A stretch of 25,789 nt of DNA from an uncultured Oscillospiraceae bacterium (GTDB taxonomy: Bacteria > Bacillota > Clostridia > Oscillospirales > Ruminococcaceae), in contig CAKSPD010000017.1 of NCBI GenBank assembly GCA_934481385.1, positions 1-25,789 of the forward strand, in the 5' to 3' direction. The stretch's first letter is position 1, and each line of letters opens with the position of its first letter. A program made the translations under genes and the position numbers. Shown here piece by piece: positions 15,666-22,333 of the stretch. The notes beneath the pieces are model-generated. The model saw only the letters and a list, made by a program, of their open reading frames with translations. It did no database searches and was not told the origin of the DNA.

Positions 15666-17246
15666 TTATGCCTCCTCTTTGAAAAATCTTGCCTGCATAG
15701 CATATTTTTTATCTACTTTTATTGTTAAGAGATTTGTTTTATCAAATGCTTTAAGACTCTTTACCCCAACAACCTCGGCATCGCAGATTGCTTTGCCTGA
15801 ACGGCTGAGGGCAACGCCTTTGTCACCCTTCTTTGGCAATGGCAAAAATTCATACGGTAAAGTTATTTCAGCAAAACCTTTTCCGTTGTCCTCATTGACA
15901 AGGAATATTGCTTGTCCTGAACAAGATGCCACGCACATTCCACAGCCGATACAGGCTACGCTCTGGTCAATAACAGGTAAAGATGTTATATTCTGTCCTA
16001 TTTTTATGCAATGTTTAGGACAGGCGTCCTGACAGGGATTGCAGGGAATATTTTGTGTACATTCAATAACAGGGTGTATTCCGACTGAATGAGTAACACC
16101 GGGGTATCTTTCAATTTCATCGTCTGCAACAAAACCGTGACTTAAAAGATTTTCAGAAATTGCAATGCCTTCTTCTGTTTCTGTTATCTTTTTACCTCTC
16201 ATACCGGGGGCAAACATACCCTGACGCAAACCTTCAAGTGCCTTTTCCTGAATTTCAACTTCCCTGTCACATTCTTGCTGTGAAATATATCCAAGATATG
16301 CACTTGCTGCAATACCTGCAATACGTCCTTCAATCATTGCACTTGATGCTTCTTCAATGCCTGAAACATCTCCTGCCGCATATATTCCGGGAACAGATGT
16401 ATCCCCATATTTACCGATAACAGGTACAAAACCGGCTTTTGCCGGATTATCTTCCATTTCACAGCCTGCCATATCGCAGAGTTTTGACATAGGTGAAAGA
16501 CCGACTGCAAGACAAATTGTATCAACATCAAAATGCTTTTCTGTTCCTTTTATAATCTGCCATTTGCTGTCAACTTCTCCTATTGTTACTCCTGTAACAT
16601 GGTCATCGCCATCGGCTGAAATTATTGTATGTGAAAGATAGAAAGGAACTCCGCATCTTGACACTTTTGATGCGTGTACGCCGTATCCTCCGACACGAGG
16701 TGATGCATCACAAAGAGCAACTACTTCACAGCCTGCCTGCATAAGCTGAAAACTTACAACAAGTCCGACATTTCCTGAACCGAGCATAAGGATTCTTTTT
16801 CCCGGAAGAATACCATGAAGATTCATCATAGTCTGTGCAGCTCCTGCACCTATGACACCCGGAAGTGTCCAGCCCGGAAATGTAACCATATTTTCGCTTG
16901 CACCTGTTGCTATAACAATACTGTCAGCTTTAACATGTTCAATATGGTTCTGCATCTTAACAGTTACTTCCTTTTCAGGAAATATACCTATAACGATTGA
17001 GTTAAGATGTACTTCAACACCAAGCTTTGTAGCTTCATCAAGAAGTTCTTCACCGATTTTGAAACCTCTGACTTTTGCCTTATGTTCCTTTGAACCAAAA
17101 AATTTATGTATCTGTTTGAAAAGCTGTCCCCCTGGCTTTGCATTTTCATCATAGACTGCAACACTGAGTCCCCTTTTAGCTGCCTCTATTGCTGCCGAAA
17201 GACCAGCCGGCCCGCTTCCTGCAATAACCAAATCATAATGTTTCAT
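15666..17246 (-). CDS. FAD/NAD(P) oxidoreductase with ferredoxin domain (OoxA/HcnB-like alpha subunit)
   Basis: This subunit of about 526 residues has a FAD-binding motif at the N terminus (VIAGSGPAGLSAAIEA), a second nucleotide motif (MLGSGNVGLVVSF), and the FAD-closing motif YAAGDVSG. It also has an 8-cysteine two-cluster [4Fe-4S] ferredoxin insert at about 396-442 (CNPCQDACP and CIGCGMCVASC). It matches the alpha subunits of octopine oxidase, hydrogen cyanide synthase and hydroxyproline dehydrogenase, but with the ferredoxin insert seen in anaerobes. It likely passes electrons from substrate to ferredoxin or NAD(P). The start is the ATG ten bases after AAGGAG. A GTG three codons earlier overlaps that site. 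Confidence 0.87.
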   Translation of the reverse strand: MKHYDLVIAGSGPAGLSAAIEAAKRGLSVAVYDENAKPGGQLFKQIHKFFGSKEHKAKVRGFKIGEELLDEATKLGVEVHLNSIVIGIFPEKEVTVKMQNHIEHVKADSIVIATGASENMVTFPGWTLPGVIGAGAAQTMMNLHGILPGKRILMLGSGNVGLVVSFQLMQAGCEVVALCDASPRVGGYGVHASKVSRCGVPFYLSHTIISADGDDHVTGVTIGEVDSKWQIIKGTEKHFDVDTICLAVGLSPMSKLCDMAGCEMEDNPAKAGFVPVIGKYGDTSVPGIYAAGDVSGIEEASSAMIEGRIAGIAASAYLGYISQQECDREVEIQEKALEGLRQGMFAPGMRGKKITETEEGIAISENLLSHGFVADDEIERYPGVTHSVGIHPVIECTQNIPCNPCQDACPKHCIKIGQNITSLPVIDQSVACIGCGMCVASCSGQAIFLVNEDNGKGFAEITLPYEFLPLPKKGDKGVALSRSGKAICDAEVVGVKSLKAFDKTNLLTIKVDKKYAMQARFFKEEA

Positions 17247-17251
17247 TATCT

Positions 17252-17563
17252 TCACTCTCCTTTTGAACCTACACCATATTGTGTTTCAACTTTCATACCT
17301 TCTTCAAGAGGTGTTATACAGGTTCTTACATTCGGCTGACCGTTTACTATCATAACGCAGTCTGTACATCTTCCTATTGCACAGAATATACCTCTTGGTT
17401 TATGTTCTTTTTTTGTATATCTATGAACCATTACACCTGCATTCTTCAATGCCATTGCAATTGGTTCTCCCTCACAGCCTTCAAGTTTCTTTCCGTCAAA
17501 AGTGAACTCAACTGTTCTTCCCTTACTGTATGAACCAAGTATCGGGTGTTCTGTAATTCTCAT
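17252..17563 (-). CDS. [2Fe-2S] ferredoxin-like small subunit (HcnA-like gamma subunit)
   Basis: This 103-residue protein carries a plant-type [2Fe-2S] domain of the Fer2_4 kind with cysteines C61-x4-C66-x2-C69-x12-C82 (FCAIGRCTDC to VRTC). It is the size and type of HcnA and of the gamma subunits of opine and hydroxyproline dehydrogenases, where it mediates electron transfer between the two flavin subunits. It starts with GGGAGG nine bases upstream and ends 5 bp before the alpha subunit start. The stop codon lies in the ribosome-binding region of the next gene, so the two are coupled. Confidence 0.88.
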   Translation of the reverse strand: MRITEHPILGSYSKGRTVEFTFDGKKLEGCEGEPIAMALKNAGVMVHRYTKKEHKPRGIFCAIGRCTDCVMIVNGQPNVRTCITPLEEGMKVETQYGVGSKGE

Positions 17564-17580
17564 GTATATTTCCTCCCTTT

Positions 17581-18714
17581 TTATATCATCTGAGGAGTAT
17601 TCCAGAGATTAAGTTTTGTTCCTATGCCTTTTTTCAGTGCGTTTCTGTAAACTATTGTACCCCACGCAACGTCCTCAACAGGCATACCGCCTATTGAATA
17701 AATTATTATTTCATCTTTCTTTCTGTGTACAGGAATGTTGCCCATAAGTATATCTCCCAAATCATCAACTCTGTCTTTTGACATCTTTCCTTCAGCAATC
17801 AAATCCATAACTCTGACAGCAGGAATAGGAACTGTGTTATAAGCATCAGGTTTCATTTCTTCTTCCCAAGCCTCATAAAGTTTAATGTTATCTGTTACAG
17901 TTCTTGCTCTGTTGATGATAAAATCATCATCAAATCTGAGTGCTGCTGTTGAGCTTATCAATGCACCGGGTTTTATCCATTCTTCTTTAATATACGGATA
18001 TTCTTTCGGGTCACCTGTCGGAGTTGATGTGCTTGCGGAAACAATATCACTATCCCTGACAGCTTCTTCTATTGTATCAACGGCACGAACTTCAACATTA
18101 GGATATGTTTTCTTTACATGTTCAATGAACTTTTCAAGAGAAGCTTTTCCCCTGCCCTTTACTTTTATAAGTTCAACGGAAGGTCTTACTGCCATAATAG
18201 CTGCAAGTGCCGTTTTTGACATAACTCCCGGGCCGATTATTGCAACTGTCTTTGCATCTTCTTTTGACAGGTTCTTATATCCTACCCCCGGTACAGCACC
18301 TGTTCTGTATGCTGAAAGAATATTTGCTGACATATATGCAACAGGAGCACCTGTATCTTTATCATTCAGAGTAAGCATAAGAATTGAGCGTGGAAGTCCT
18401 TTTTCTTTATTGGCAATATTTGAACCATACCACTTCATTCCTGCCATATCAAACATACCGCCAAGATAAGCCGGCATAGCCATAAATCTTCTGTCAGGGC
18501 CGTCTACCGGCATTTCAGGAAAAGGTGATTTTTCAGGAAACATAACCATACAGCCATGTGAGTTGCCATTCGCTCCGCCCATTCTGTAATCACCAATTTT
18601 CATAAGCTTAAACATTTCTTCCATGGCATTAATACAGCCTGCCATATCCTTTACGCCTGCTTTAATCATATCTTCTTCGTTAAGATAAAGAAAATCAACT
18701 TTCGGGAAACTCAT
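17581..18714 (-). CDS. Ornithine cyclodeaminase/mu-crystallin family protein
   Basis: This 377-residue member of the OCD/mu-crystallin/ketimine reductase family has KWYGSN with the catalytic Lys region, SAYRTGAVPGVGYK, and the NAD-binding loop VAIIGPGVMSKTAL. The family converts ornithine to proline or reduces cyclic imines and ketimines such as pyrroline-2-carboxylate. It would act on the imine made by the dehydrogenase encoded downstream. Some clostridial homologues are annotated as tyramine oxidase subunit B. The start is the ATG with GGAGG eight bases upstream. The frame stays open for 20 more codons to an ATG at 18774, but that stretch contains a terminator hairpin and has no ribosome binding site. 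Confidence 0.85.
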   Translation of the reverse strand: MSFPKVDFLYLNEEDMIKAGVKDMAGCINAMEEMFKLMKIGDYRMGGANGNSHGCMVMFPEKSPFPEMPVDGPDRRFMAMPAYLGGMFDMAGMKWYGSNIANKEKGLPRSILMLTLNDKDTGAPVAYMSANILSAYRTGAVPGVGYKNLSKEDAKTVAIIGPGVMSKTALAAIMAVRPSVELIKVKGRGKASLEKFIEHVKKTYPNVEVRAVDTIEEAVRDSDIVSASTSTPTGDPKEYPYIKEEWIKPGALISSTAALRFDDDFIINRARTVTDNIKLYEAWEEEMKPDAYNTVPIPAVRVMDLIAEGKMSKDRVDDLGDILMGNIPVHRKKDEIIIYSIGGMPVEDVAWGTIVYRNALKKGIGTKLNLWNTPQMI

Positions 18715-18732
18715 TTCAACTACCTCCACATT

Positions 18733-18769
18733 AAAAAAAGCCCACAGAATATCAAATTTTCCTGTGAGC
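18733..18769 (-). terminator. Attenuator-like terminator in the operon leader
   Basis: On the minus strand GCTCACAG pairs with CTGTGGGC (8 bp with one G-U pair) around a 14-base loop and is followed by seven Ts. It lies 14 bp before the GGAGG of the first gene of the dehydrogenase operon. A full intrinsic terminator at this place points to conditional termination. An antiterminator partner is not clearly seen. Confidence 0.75.
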
Positions 18770-18770
18770 T

Positions 18771-18821
18771 TCATTGCTTCAAATTATTTTTAATGACTTT
18801 AACAGTTCCTGTCATCTTCAT
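18771..18821 (-). CDS. Possible 16-codon leader ORF
   Basis: An ATG at 18821 opens a frame encoding MKMTGTVKVIKNNLKQ that ends in a TGA overlapping the next in-frame ATG (ATGA at 18774-18771). The two ATGs start a near-duplicate, ATGAAGATGACAGGAA and ATGAAGCTCACAGGAA, 47 bp apart and identical at 14 of 16 bases. No ribosome binding site is visible, so the repeat may act as RNA rather than be translated. Confidence 0.3.
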   Translation of the reverse strand: MKMTGTVKVIKNNLKQ

Positions 18822-18846
18822 TGATGATAAAAACTGATTAAAACAG

Positions 18847-18882
18847 AAAGAGGTCTGAATGATTTTCCATTCAGACCTCTTT
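18847..18882 (-). terminator. 15-bp perfect hairpin after the MFS gene
   Basis: AAAGAGGTCTGAATG at 18847-18861 pairs perfectly with CATTCAGACCTCTTT at 18868-18882 around 6 bases. On the minus strand it is followed by CTGTTTTAATC. It lies 92 bp after the MFS stop and probably terminates that transcript. If the promoter candidate at 18899-18904 is real, the hairpin would instead be at the 5' end of the next operon's leader. Confidence 0.75.
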
Positions 18883-18898
18883 GTCTTTCTATGGTTAA

Positions 18899-18904
18899 AT
18901 TCTA
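18899..18904 (-). promoter_or_regulatory. Candidate extended -10 for the dehydrogenase operon
   Basis: On the minus strand TGGTAGAAT gives an extended -10 (TGn plus TAGAAT). No good -35 is found at 16-18 bp; the region is T-rich. Transcription would begin near 18892 and make a leader of about 180 bases containing the long hairpin, the tandem repeat and the attenuator-like terminator. Confidence 0.4.
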
Positions 18905-18973
18905 CCACTTTTTATCTGAAAAAAATTGTAAAAATCGGAACAACTTTTTATTTCAGATACAAGACAAAAATTT

Positions 18974-20254
18974 TTATGTTTCACTGTAATGATATTTTTT
19001 TAATTTTCTGCCGGCAATAATGCAAATCAGACTTCCGGTTACACCAAGTATAAACATCATAAGTGCAGCTCCCGAACCTTTACCTGTTCCAAAAAGTGTT
19101 TTTAAAACTGATAAACCACCATATTCAGCCATAAATGGTTCGCATATGTTATCGACCATAAAACCGCCTGAAAATAATCCAATCGGGATAGTAAAAAACT
19201 GCAACGTATTCCGGCAGGCATAAACACGTCCTTGTAATTCCACTGGAATGGAAGTTCTGAGAATTACTTCCAGATTAGTACTCATAACAGGTACTAAAAG
19301 CCAGCCTATCACCTGTCCGATACACCATAATACCGGTTCTCTGGAAAAAGCCAGTATAAAGTTTTCAGTTCCCATTGAAAACAGCATTGTCAGATATACT
19401 ATTTTCACTCTGTCCTTTGGTTTAGGCAAAGCAGAAACAATCAGACTGCCGGCAACCATAGCCACACCGGAACAGGAAGTAACTATTCCGAGAACAGTCT
19501 GACCTCCTTTCAGATTAGGAAGAACATATCCCGGTAATGTTGCATTAAAAGCAGAAGATACAAGATTAATTCCTGACATAAACAATAACAGTGTCATAAT
19601 CATCGGATTATTTTTCAAAAATCCGATTCCTTCTTTCGCAAGAAGAAAAAAACTTTCTTTTCTTTCGCTCTTGCTTTCAGGAATTTTAATAAAGAACTGT
19701 AATGCTGTAAATGCAACTATAAAACTTCCAACATCTACCGCTACTGCTCCATTAAGTCCTGAAAAGGAATACAATGCTGTGGCAATCAAAGGATTTAATA
19801 TGGATACCAATGACCTTGACAAAGAACGGAGTCCGCTTGTTTTCTGATAATATTTTTCAGGAATAATCAATGTCATAGCAACTTCTGATGCCGGTTGCTG
19901 TACTGTGTTCATTAATCCTGAAATGACATTCAGTGCATACAAATGCCATACCATCAAGCGATTTGTATTAAATAATACAAATATTACTACGGTACAAAGC
20001 ACTGCAAGCAAGTCACAGACAAGCATTGTTTTCTTTTTATCGAATCTGTCTGTCAATGCTCCGGCAAATATACTCATCAGAACATACGGTGCATAAGAAC
20101 ATATAGTAAGTGTTGCTGTGCTTAAAGAAGAACCTGTTGTTTCGTATAACCATAAAGTAAGTGCAAATGCTGTGATACTGCTACCAAGCTGAGATACACT
20201 CTGAGTACTCCAGAGAATCAGAAAGTCTTTCAATGGGTGTGATTTATTTTTCAT
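18974..20254 (-). CDS. MFS efflux transporter (MFS_3/EntS/Mef-like)
   Basis: This 426-residue membrane protein has about 12 hydrophobic segments and the MFS motif between helices 2 and 3 (GALTDRFDKKKTMLVCD). Its N terminus (FLILWSTQSVSQLGSSITAF) resembles the MFS_3 group that includes Mef macrolide pumps and the EntS siderophore exporter. Export of a drug or other small hydrophobic compound is the likely role. The start has AAGGAG ten bases upstream. The roughly 190-base leader holds a leader peptide and competing stems, an arrangement seen for antibiotic-inducible resistance genes. The gene is alone on its transcript and ends before the hairpin at 18847-18882. The substrate is not known. Confidence 0.85.
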   Translation of the reverse strand: MKNKSHPLKDFLILWSTQSVSQLGSSITAFALTLWLYETTGSSLSTATLTICSYAPYVLMSIFAGALTDRFDKKKTMLVCDLLAVLCTVVIFVLFNTNRLMVWHLYALNVISGLMNTVQQPASEVAMTLIIPEKYYQKTSGLRSLSRSLVSILNPLIATALYSFSGLNGAVAVDVGSFIVAFTALQFFIKIPESKSERKESFFLLAKEGIGFLKNNPMIMTLLLFMSGINLVSSAFNATLPGYVLPNLKGGQTVLGIVTSCSGVAMVAGSLIVSALPKPKDRVKIVYLTMLFSMGTENFILAFSREPVLWCIGQVIGWLLVPVMSTNLEVILRTSIPVELQGRVYACRNTLQFFTIPIGLFSGGFMVDNICEPFMAEYGGLSVLKTLFGTGKGSGAALMMFILGVTGSLICIIAGRKLKKYHYSET

Positions 20255-20298
20255 TTTTTCTTTGCTCCTTTTTGTATTAATAATTTATACAGAAGCAA

Positions 20299-20359
20299 AG
20301 TCTGAGGATATCAGTCTGACGCTGTTCCTCCATGCAGTTTCCTCAGACTCTGCACGGAG
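20299..20359 (-). promoter_or_regulatory. Competing RNA stems in the MFS leader (attenuator)
   Basis: In the minus-strand RNA, CTCCGTGCAG (20359-20350) can pair with CTGCATGGAG (20337-20328), a 10-bp stem. The next segment AGTCTGAGGA (20349-20340), inside that loop, pairs perfectly over 10 bp with TCCTCAGACT (20308-20299). The arms interleave in pseudoknot order with no base between the first two, so both stems cannot form fully and should compete. TCAGACT also occurs a second time at 20320-20314. GCTCC at the first arm can also pair with the GGAGC of the MFS ribosome binding site. Confidence 0.7.
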
Positions 20360-20381
20360 CTAATACAATACAAAGTTTCAT
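20343..20381 (-). CDS. 12-residue leader peptide of the MFS gene
   Basis: A short ORF encodes MKLCIVLAPCRV. It has a proper ribosome binding site (AAAGGA six bases before the ATG) and lies about 60 bases after the predicted transcript start. Its last codons and stop overlap the first arms of both competing stems, so a ribosome stalled near the end would change RNA folding. This is the standard design of translation attenuation in inducible erm, cat and efflux genes. The peptide itself matches no leader I know. Confidence 0.65.
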   Translation of the reverse strand: MKLCIVLAPCRV

Positions 20382-20448
20382 TTTGTTTCCTTTCATTCTT
20401 TCAAAAACGTAAAAGTATGTATCTTATAGATATTATTTTATATGATTT

Positions 20449-20477
20449 ATTATAGTACATTCAAATGAAAAAGTCAA
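20449..20477 (-). promoter_or_regulatory. Sigma-A promoter of the MFS gene
   Basis: On the minus strand the -35 is TTGACT (20477-20472) and the -10 is TATAAT (20454-20449), with a 17-bp spacer. A strong constitutive promoter agrees with control downstream by attenuation. Confidence 0.85.
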
Positions 20478-20566
20478 TAAAGTCATTCTGCTTTTTACAA
20501 TAAATCTCTGCGTTGTCAATAGATGTGACCCATTAAATGAAAAAATCATCGAAGATAAGGTACAGT

Positions 20567-20623
20567 GTTTTATGAAATCCTTTGAAGTGGAGCGTAGCAG
20601 AACGAAAAAGGATTTCATAAAAC
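20567..20623. repeat. 17-bp perfect inverted repeat, 23-bp loop
   Basis: GTTTTATGAAATCCTTT at 20567-20583 is the exact reverse complement of 20607-20623. It lies 6 bp after the stop of the truncated transposase on the minus strand. It may be the transposase terminator or part of the element's end. The loop is more G+C-rich than its surroundings. Confidence 0.75.
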
Positions 20624-20628
20624 GGCGA

Positions 20629-20799
20629 TCACGCCTTCAGCTTCTCTTTCAAAAGCTGAACAGGACTTTTTCTTCCAAGTGTTCTCATGGATTTTCTATT
20701 ACTCCATAAAAGATGTTTATGCAGTTTATCATTAAATTCCTCAAGACTTCTAAAATGCTCCCAATCATAAAAATATCTCTGATCATTTCTGTGACTTCA
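20629..20799 (-). pseudogene. 3' fragment of a DDE-type transposase
   Basis: The frame gives about 55 codons ending in TGA at 20629: SHRNDQRYFYDWEHF, then SLEEFNDKLHKHLLWSNRKS and MRTLGRKSPVQLLKEKLKA. An S-H-R-x-D-Q stretch followed by NR-x-M-x-T-L-G-x-(K/R)-SP is the C-terminal end of integrase-core transposases of the IS3/IS481 kind. The DDE catalytic residues are missing. The reading frame is broken by a stop at 20797-20799, at the edge of the 19-bp inverted repeat starting at 20801. Confidence 0.7.
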
Positions 20800-20800
20800 G

Positions 20801-21015
20801 GGCAACAGCATTTACTTTTGTATATACTCTGTATATTTTAGTTGTTTCATGTGAATTAATATAGCGTTTTTGCACAATAAAACAATAAGTTTGGAGAAAT
20901 TACATTTGATTTCATAGCTTAATTTCAGCATTATTCAAAAGAATGATGCTTTACTGAATCGATTAAAACATCGCTTTATTGAAAAAATTTGAGCATAAAA
21001 GTAAATGCTGTTGCC
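20801..21015. mobile_element. 215-bp MITE-like element with 19-bp terminal inverted repeats
   Basis: GGCAACAGCATTTACTTTT at 20801-20819 is the exact reverse complement of 20997-21015. The similarity extends three bases outward with one mismatch (CAG/CAC). The 177-bp interior is very AT-rich, has no credible gene and contains a smaller hairpin (AGCATTATTC with GAATGATGCT, 20928-20951). Size, perfect termini and lack of coding fit a miniature inverted-repeat element. No target-site duplication is visible. A decayed IS end or regulatory fold is the alternative. Confidence 0.55.
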
Positions 21016-21037
21016 GTGGGCGATATAGAGCTTTCGC

Positions 21038-21066
21038 TTGCAAATTTTATCAATGTGATGTATAAT
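21038..21066 (+). promoter_or_regulatory. Promoter of the WYL regulator gene
   Basis: TTGCAA at 21038-21043 and TATAAT at 21061-21066 are separated by 17 bp. The promoter begins 22 bp after the MITE-like element, so insertion of that element could have changed upstream control. Confidence 0.8.
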
Positions 21067-21105
21067 ATACAAACATAGAACTAACGAATTTGAGGTGAAT
21101 TGCTT

Positions 21106-22164
21106 ATGACCGATATGCAACCTAAAAAGATGATTATACTTGATATTCTGGATATTTTAAAAAAACACACTGATGAAAAACATACACTCTCACAACAGCA
21201 GATACAAAACTTGATGGAAAAAGAGTACGGAATGAAAGTTGAACGAAAAACAGTCAGACGTAACCTTTCCAAACTTATTGAATTTGGTTTCCCAATAAGA
21301 TATCGTGGAAGTGAGTTTAAATGTGATGAAATTATCCGAAATGGCAGGCATGGAAAAGAAACAATACTGACAGATTGGTATTATGTTCATGAATTCATGA
21401 ACGAAGAATTATACCTGCTGATTAATAATGTGTTACTGACAGACGGGCTTTCCAAAAGAAACCGTATTGACCTTATATATCGTCTTGAAGGCTTATCAAG
21501 CAAATATTTTCATTCTATAATTTCCAAAATCGATATGGATATTTATGGTCAGTCACTCAATCAGGAGGTATTAAAGACACTTGAAGATATCGGAAATGCT
21601 ATCGCAAACGGAAAACAGATATCATTTCATTACTGTACTTATGGTATTGATTGTGAATTACATAAGAAACTTGATGACAATGGTAATTTAAAACAGTATA
21701 CTGTCAATCCATATCAGATTATTTCCAAAAACGGACACTCCTATTTAATATGCAATCTTCCAAAGTATCACGATTTAACACATTTTCGTATTGACCGCAT
21801 GAAAGACAGCGAGGTAACAGACTATGCCTTAACGCCTTTACGAATGCTGAAAGGATTTGAAACCGGTATCAGACTTTCTGAATATGTCAAAGAACATCCA
21901 AATCTGTGGAGTGGTAATGCAGTACATATCACATTTCAGTGCAAGCAGTATATGATGAATGATGTTGTGGATAGCTTTGGTACAGATTTACGCATAGAAC
22001 AACTGCCTGATGATATGATAAAAGTACATGTTCGGGCAAGCGAATCTGCTATGCTTCACTGGGCGATACAGTTTGCTGATGCAGTTGAGGTGCTGTCACC
22101 AAAAAGTCTGCGTGAAAAAATCGCTGAAACGTTAAAAAATGCACTTGAAAGATACAAGACTTAA
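21106..22164 (+). CDS. WYL-domain transcriptional regulator
   Basis: This 352-residue regulator has an N-terminal winged helix-turn-helix at about residues 8-70 (HTLSQQQIQNLM, VERKTVRRNLSKLIEFGFPI). A WYL domain follows at about 145-235, with the core region SYLICNLPKYHDLTHFRIDR, and then a C-terminal WCX-like extension. WYL proteins bind nucleic-acid or nucleotide ligands and often control phage-defence, DNA-repair or stress genes. The ATG with GAGGTG eight bases before it is chosen. A TTG six bases upstream is less likely. The next gene, a DNA-glycosylase-like protein, is in the same direction 170 bp downstream, and a 12-bp palindrome lies between them. Confidence 0.88.
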   Translation: MTDMQPKKMIILDILDILKKHTDEKHTLSQQQIQNLMEKEYGMKVERKTVRRNLSKLIEFGFPIRYRGSEFKCDEIIRNGRHGKETILTDWYYVHEFMNEELYLLINNVLLTDGLSKRNRIDLIYRLEGLSSKYFHSIISKIDMDIYGQSLNQEVLKTLEDIGNAIANGKQISFHYCTYGIDCELHKKLDDNGNLKQYTVNPYQIISKNGHSYLICNLPKYHDLTHFRIDRMKDSEVTDYALTPLRMLKGFETGIRLSEYVKEHPNLWSGNAVHITFQCKQYMMNDVVDSFGTDLRIEQLPDDMIKVHVRASESAMLHWAIQFADAVEVLSPKSLREKIAETLKNALERYKT

Positions 22165-22183
22165 CATAGGGCATTTTTGGTAC

Positions 22184-22195
22184 ATCATATATGAT
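22184..22195. promoter_or_regulatory. 12-bp palindrome between the WYL gene and the next gene
   Basis: ATCATATATGAT is perfectly symmetric and sits in the 169-bp spacer. TAAAAT and TATAGT boxes follow and could be a -10 for the downstream gene. It is a candidate binding site for the WYL regulator, but AT-rich palindromes of this size also arise by chance. Confidence 0.3.
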
Positions 22196-22333
22196 AAAAT
22201 AGAATTATAGTAAAAATACAGCTTTACTGTAATAAAAACTTTAATGTCAGCGGAAGTTTGGTTTCAGGCTGATAATTTAAATAAACTGCTTTTCACTCAT
22301 ATAATCCCAAATCACTTACAGGAGGAATTAATT

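Noticed and set aside
17885..18469. 194-codon plus-strand ORF inside the ornithine-cyclodeaminase-like gene
   Set aside because: It is an antisense shadow of a well-supported gene, with no recognisable motif or start signal.
18714..18774. Longer ornithine-cyclodeaminase-like ORF starting at ATG 18774
   Set aside because: The extra 20 codons are the terminator hairpin and its T-run, there is no ribosome binding site at 18774, and GGAGG sits eight bases before the ATG at 18714.
18715..18904. Known glycine, guanidine or T-box element in the dehydrogenase leader
   Set aside because: I could not find the conserved core sequences of these classes. Only generic hairpins and a tandem repeat are visible.
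20299..20359. A stable full pseudoknot (for example a known riboswitch) in the MFS leader
   Set aside because: The two 10-bp stems would have no linking base between the first arms, so full simultaneous pairing is sterically unlikely. Competing stems fit better.
20935..21120. 61-codon minus-strand ORF across the MITE-like element and the WYL promoter
   Set aside because: It crosses the inverted repeat and the promoter, lacks a ribosome binding site and has low-complexity composition.
22244..22333. Start of the glycosylase-like gene 30 codons upstream at ATG 22244
   Set aside because: No ribosome binding site precedes it, while AGGAGG sits eight bases before the ATG at 22334, where protein-like sequence begins.
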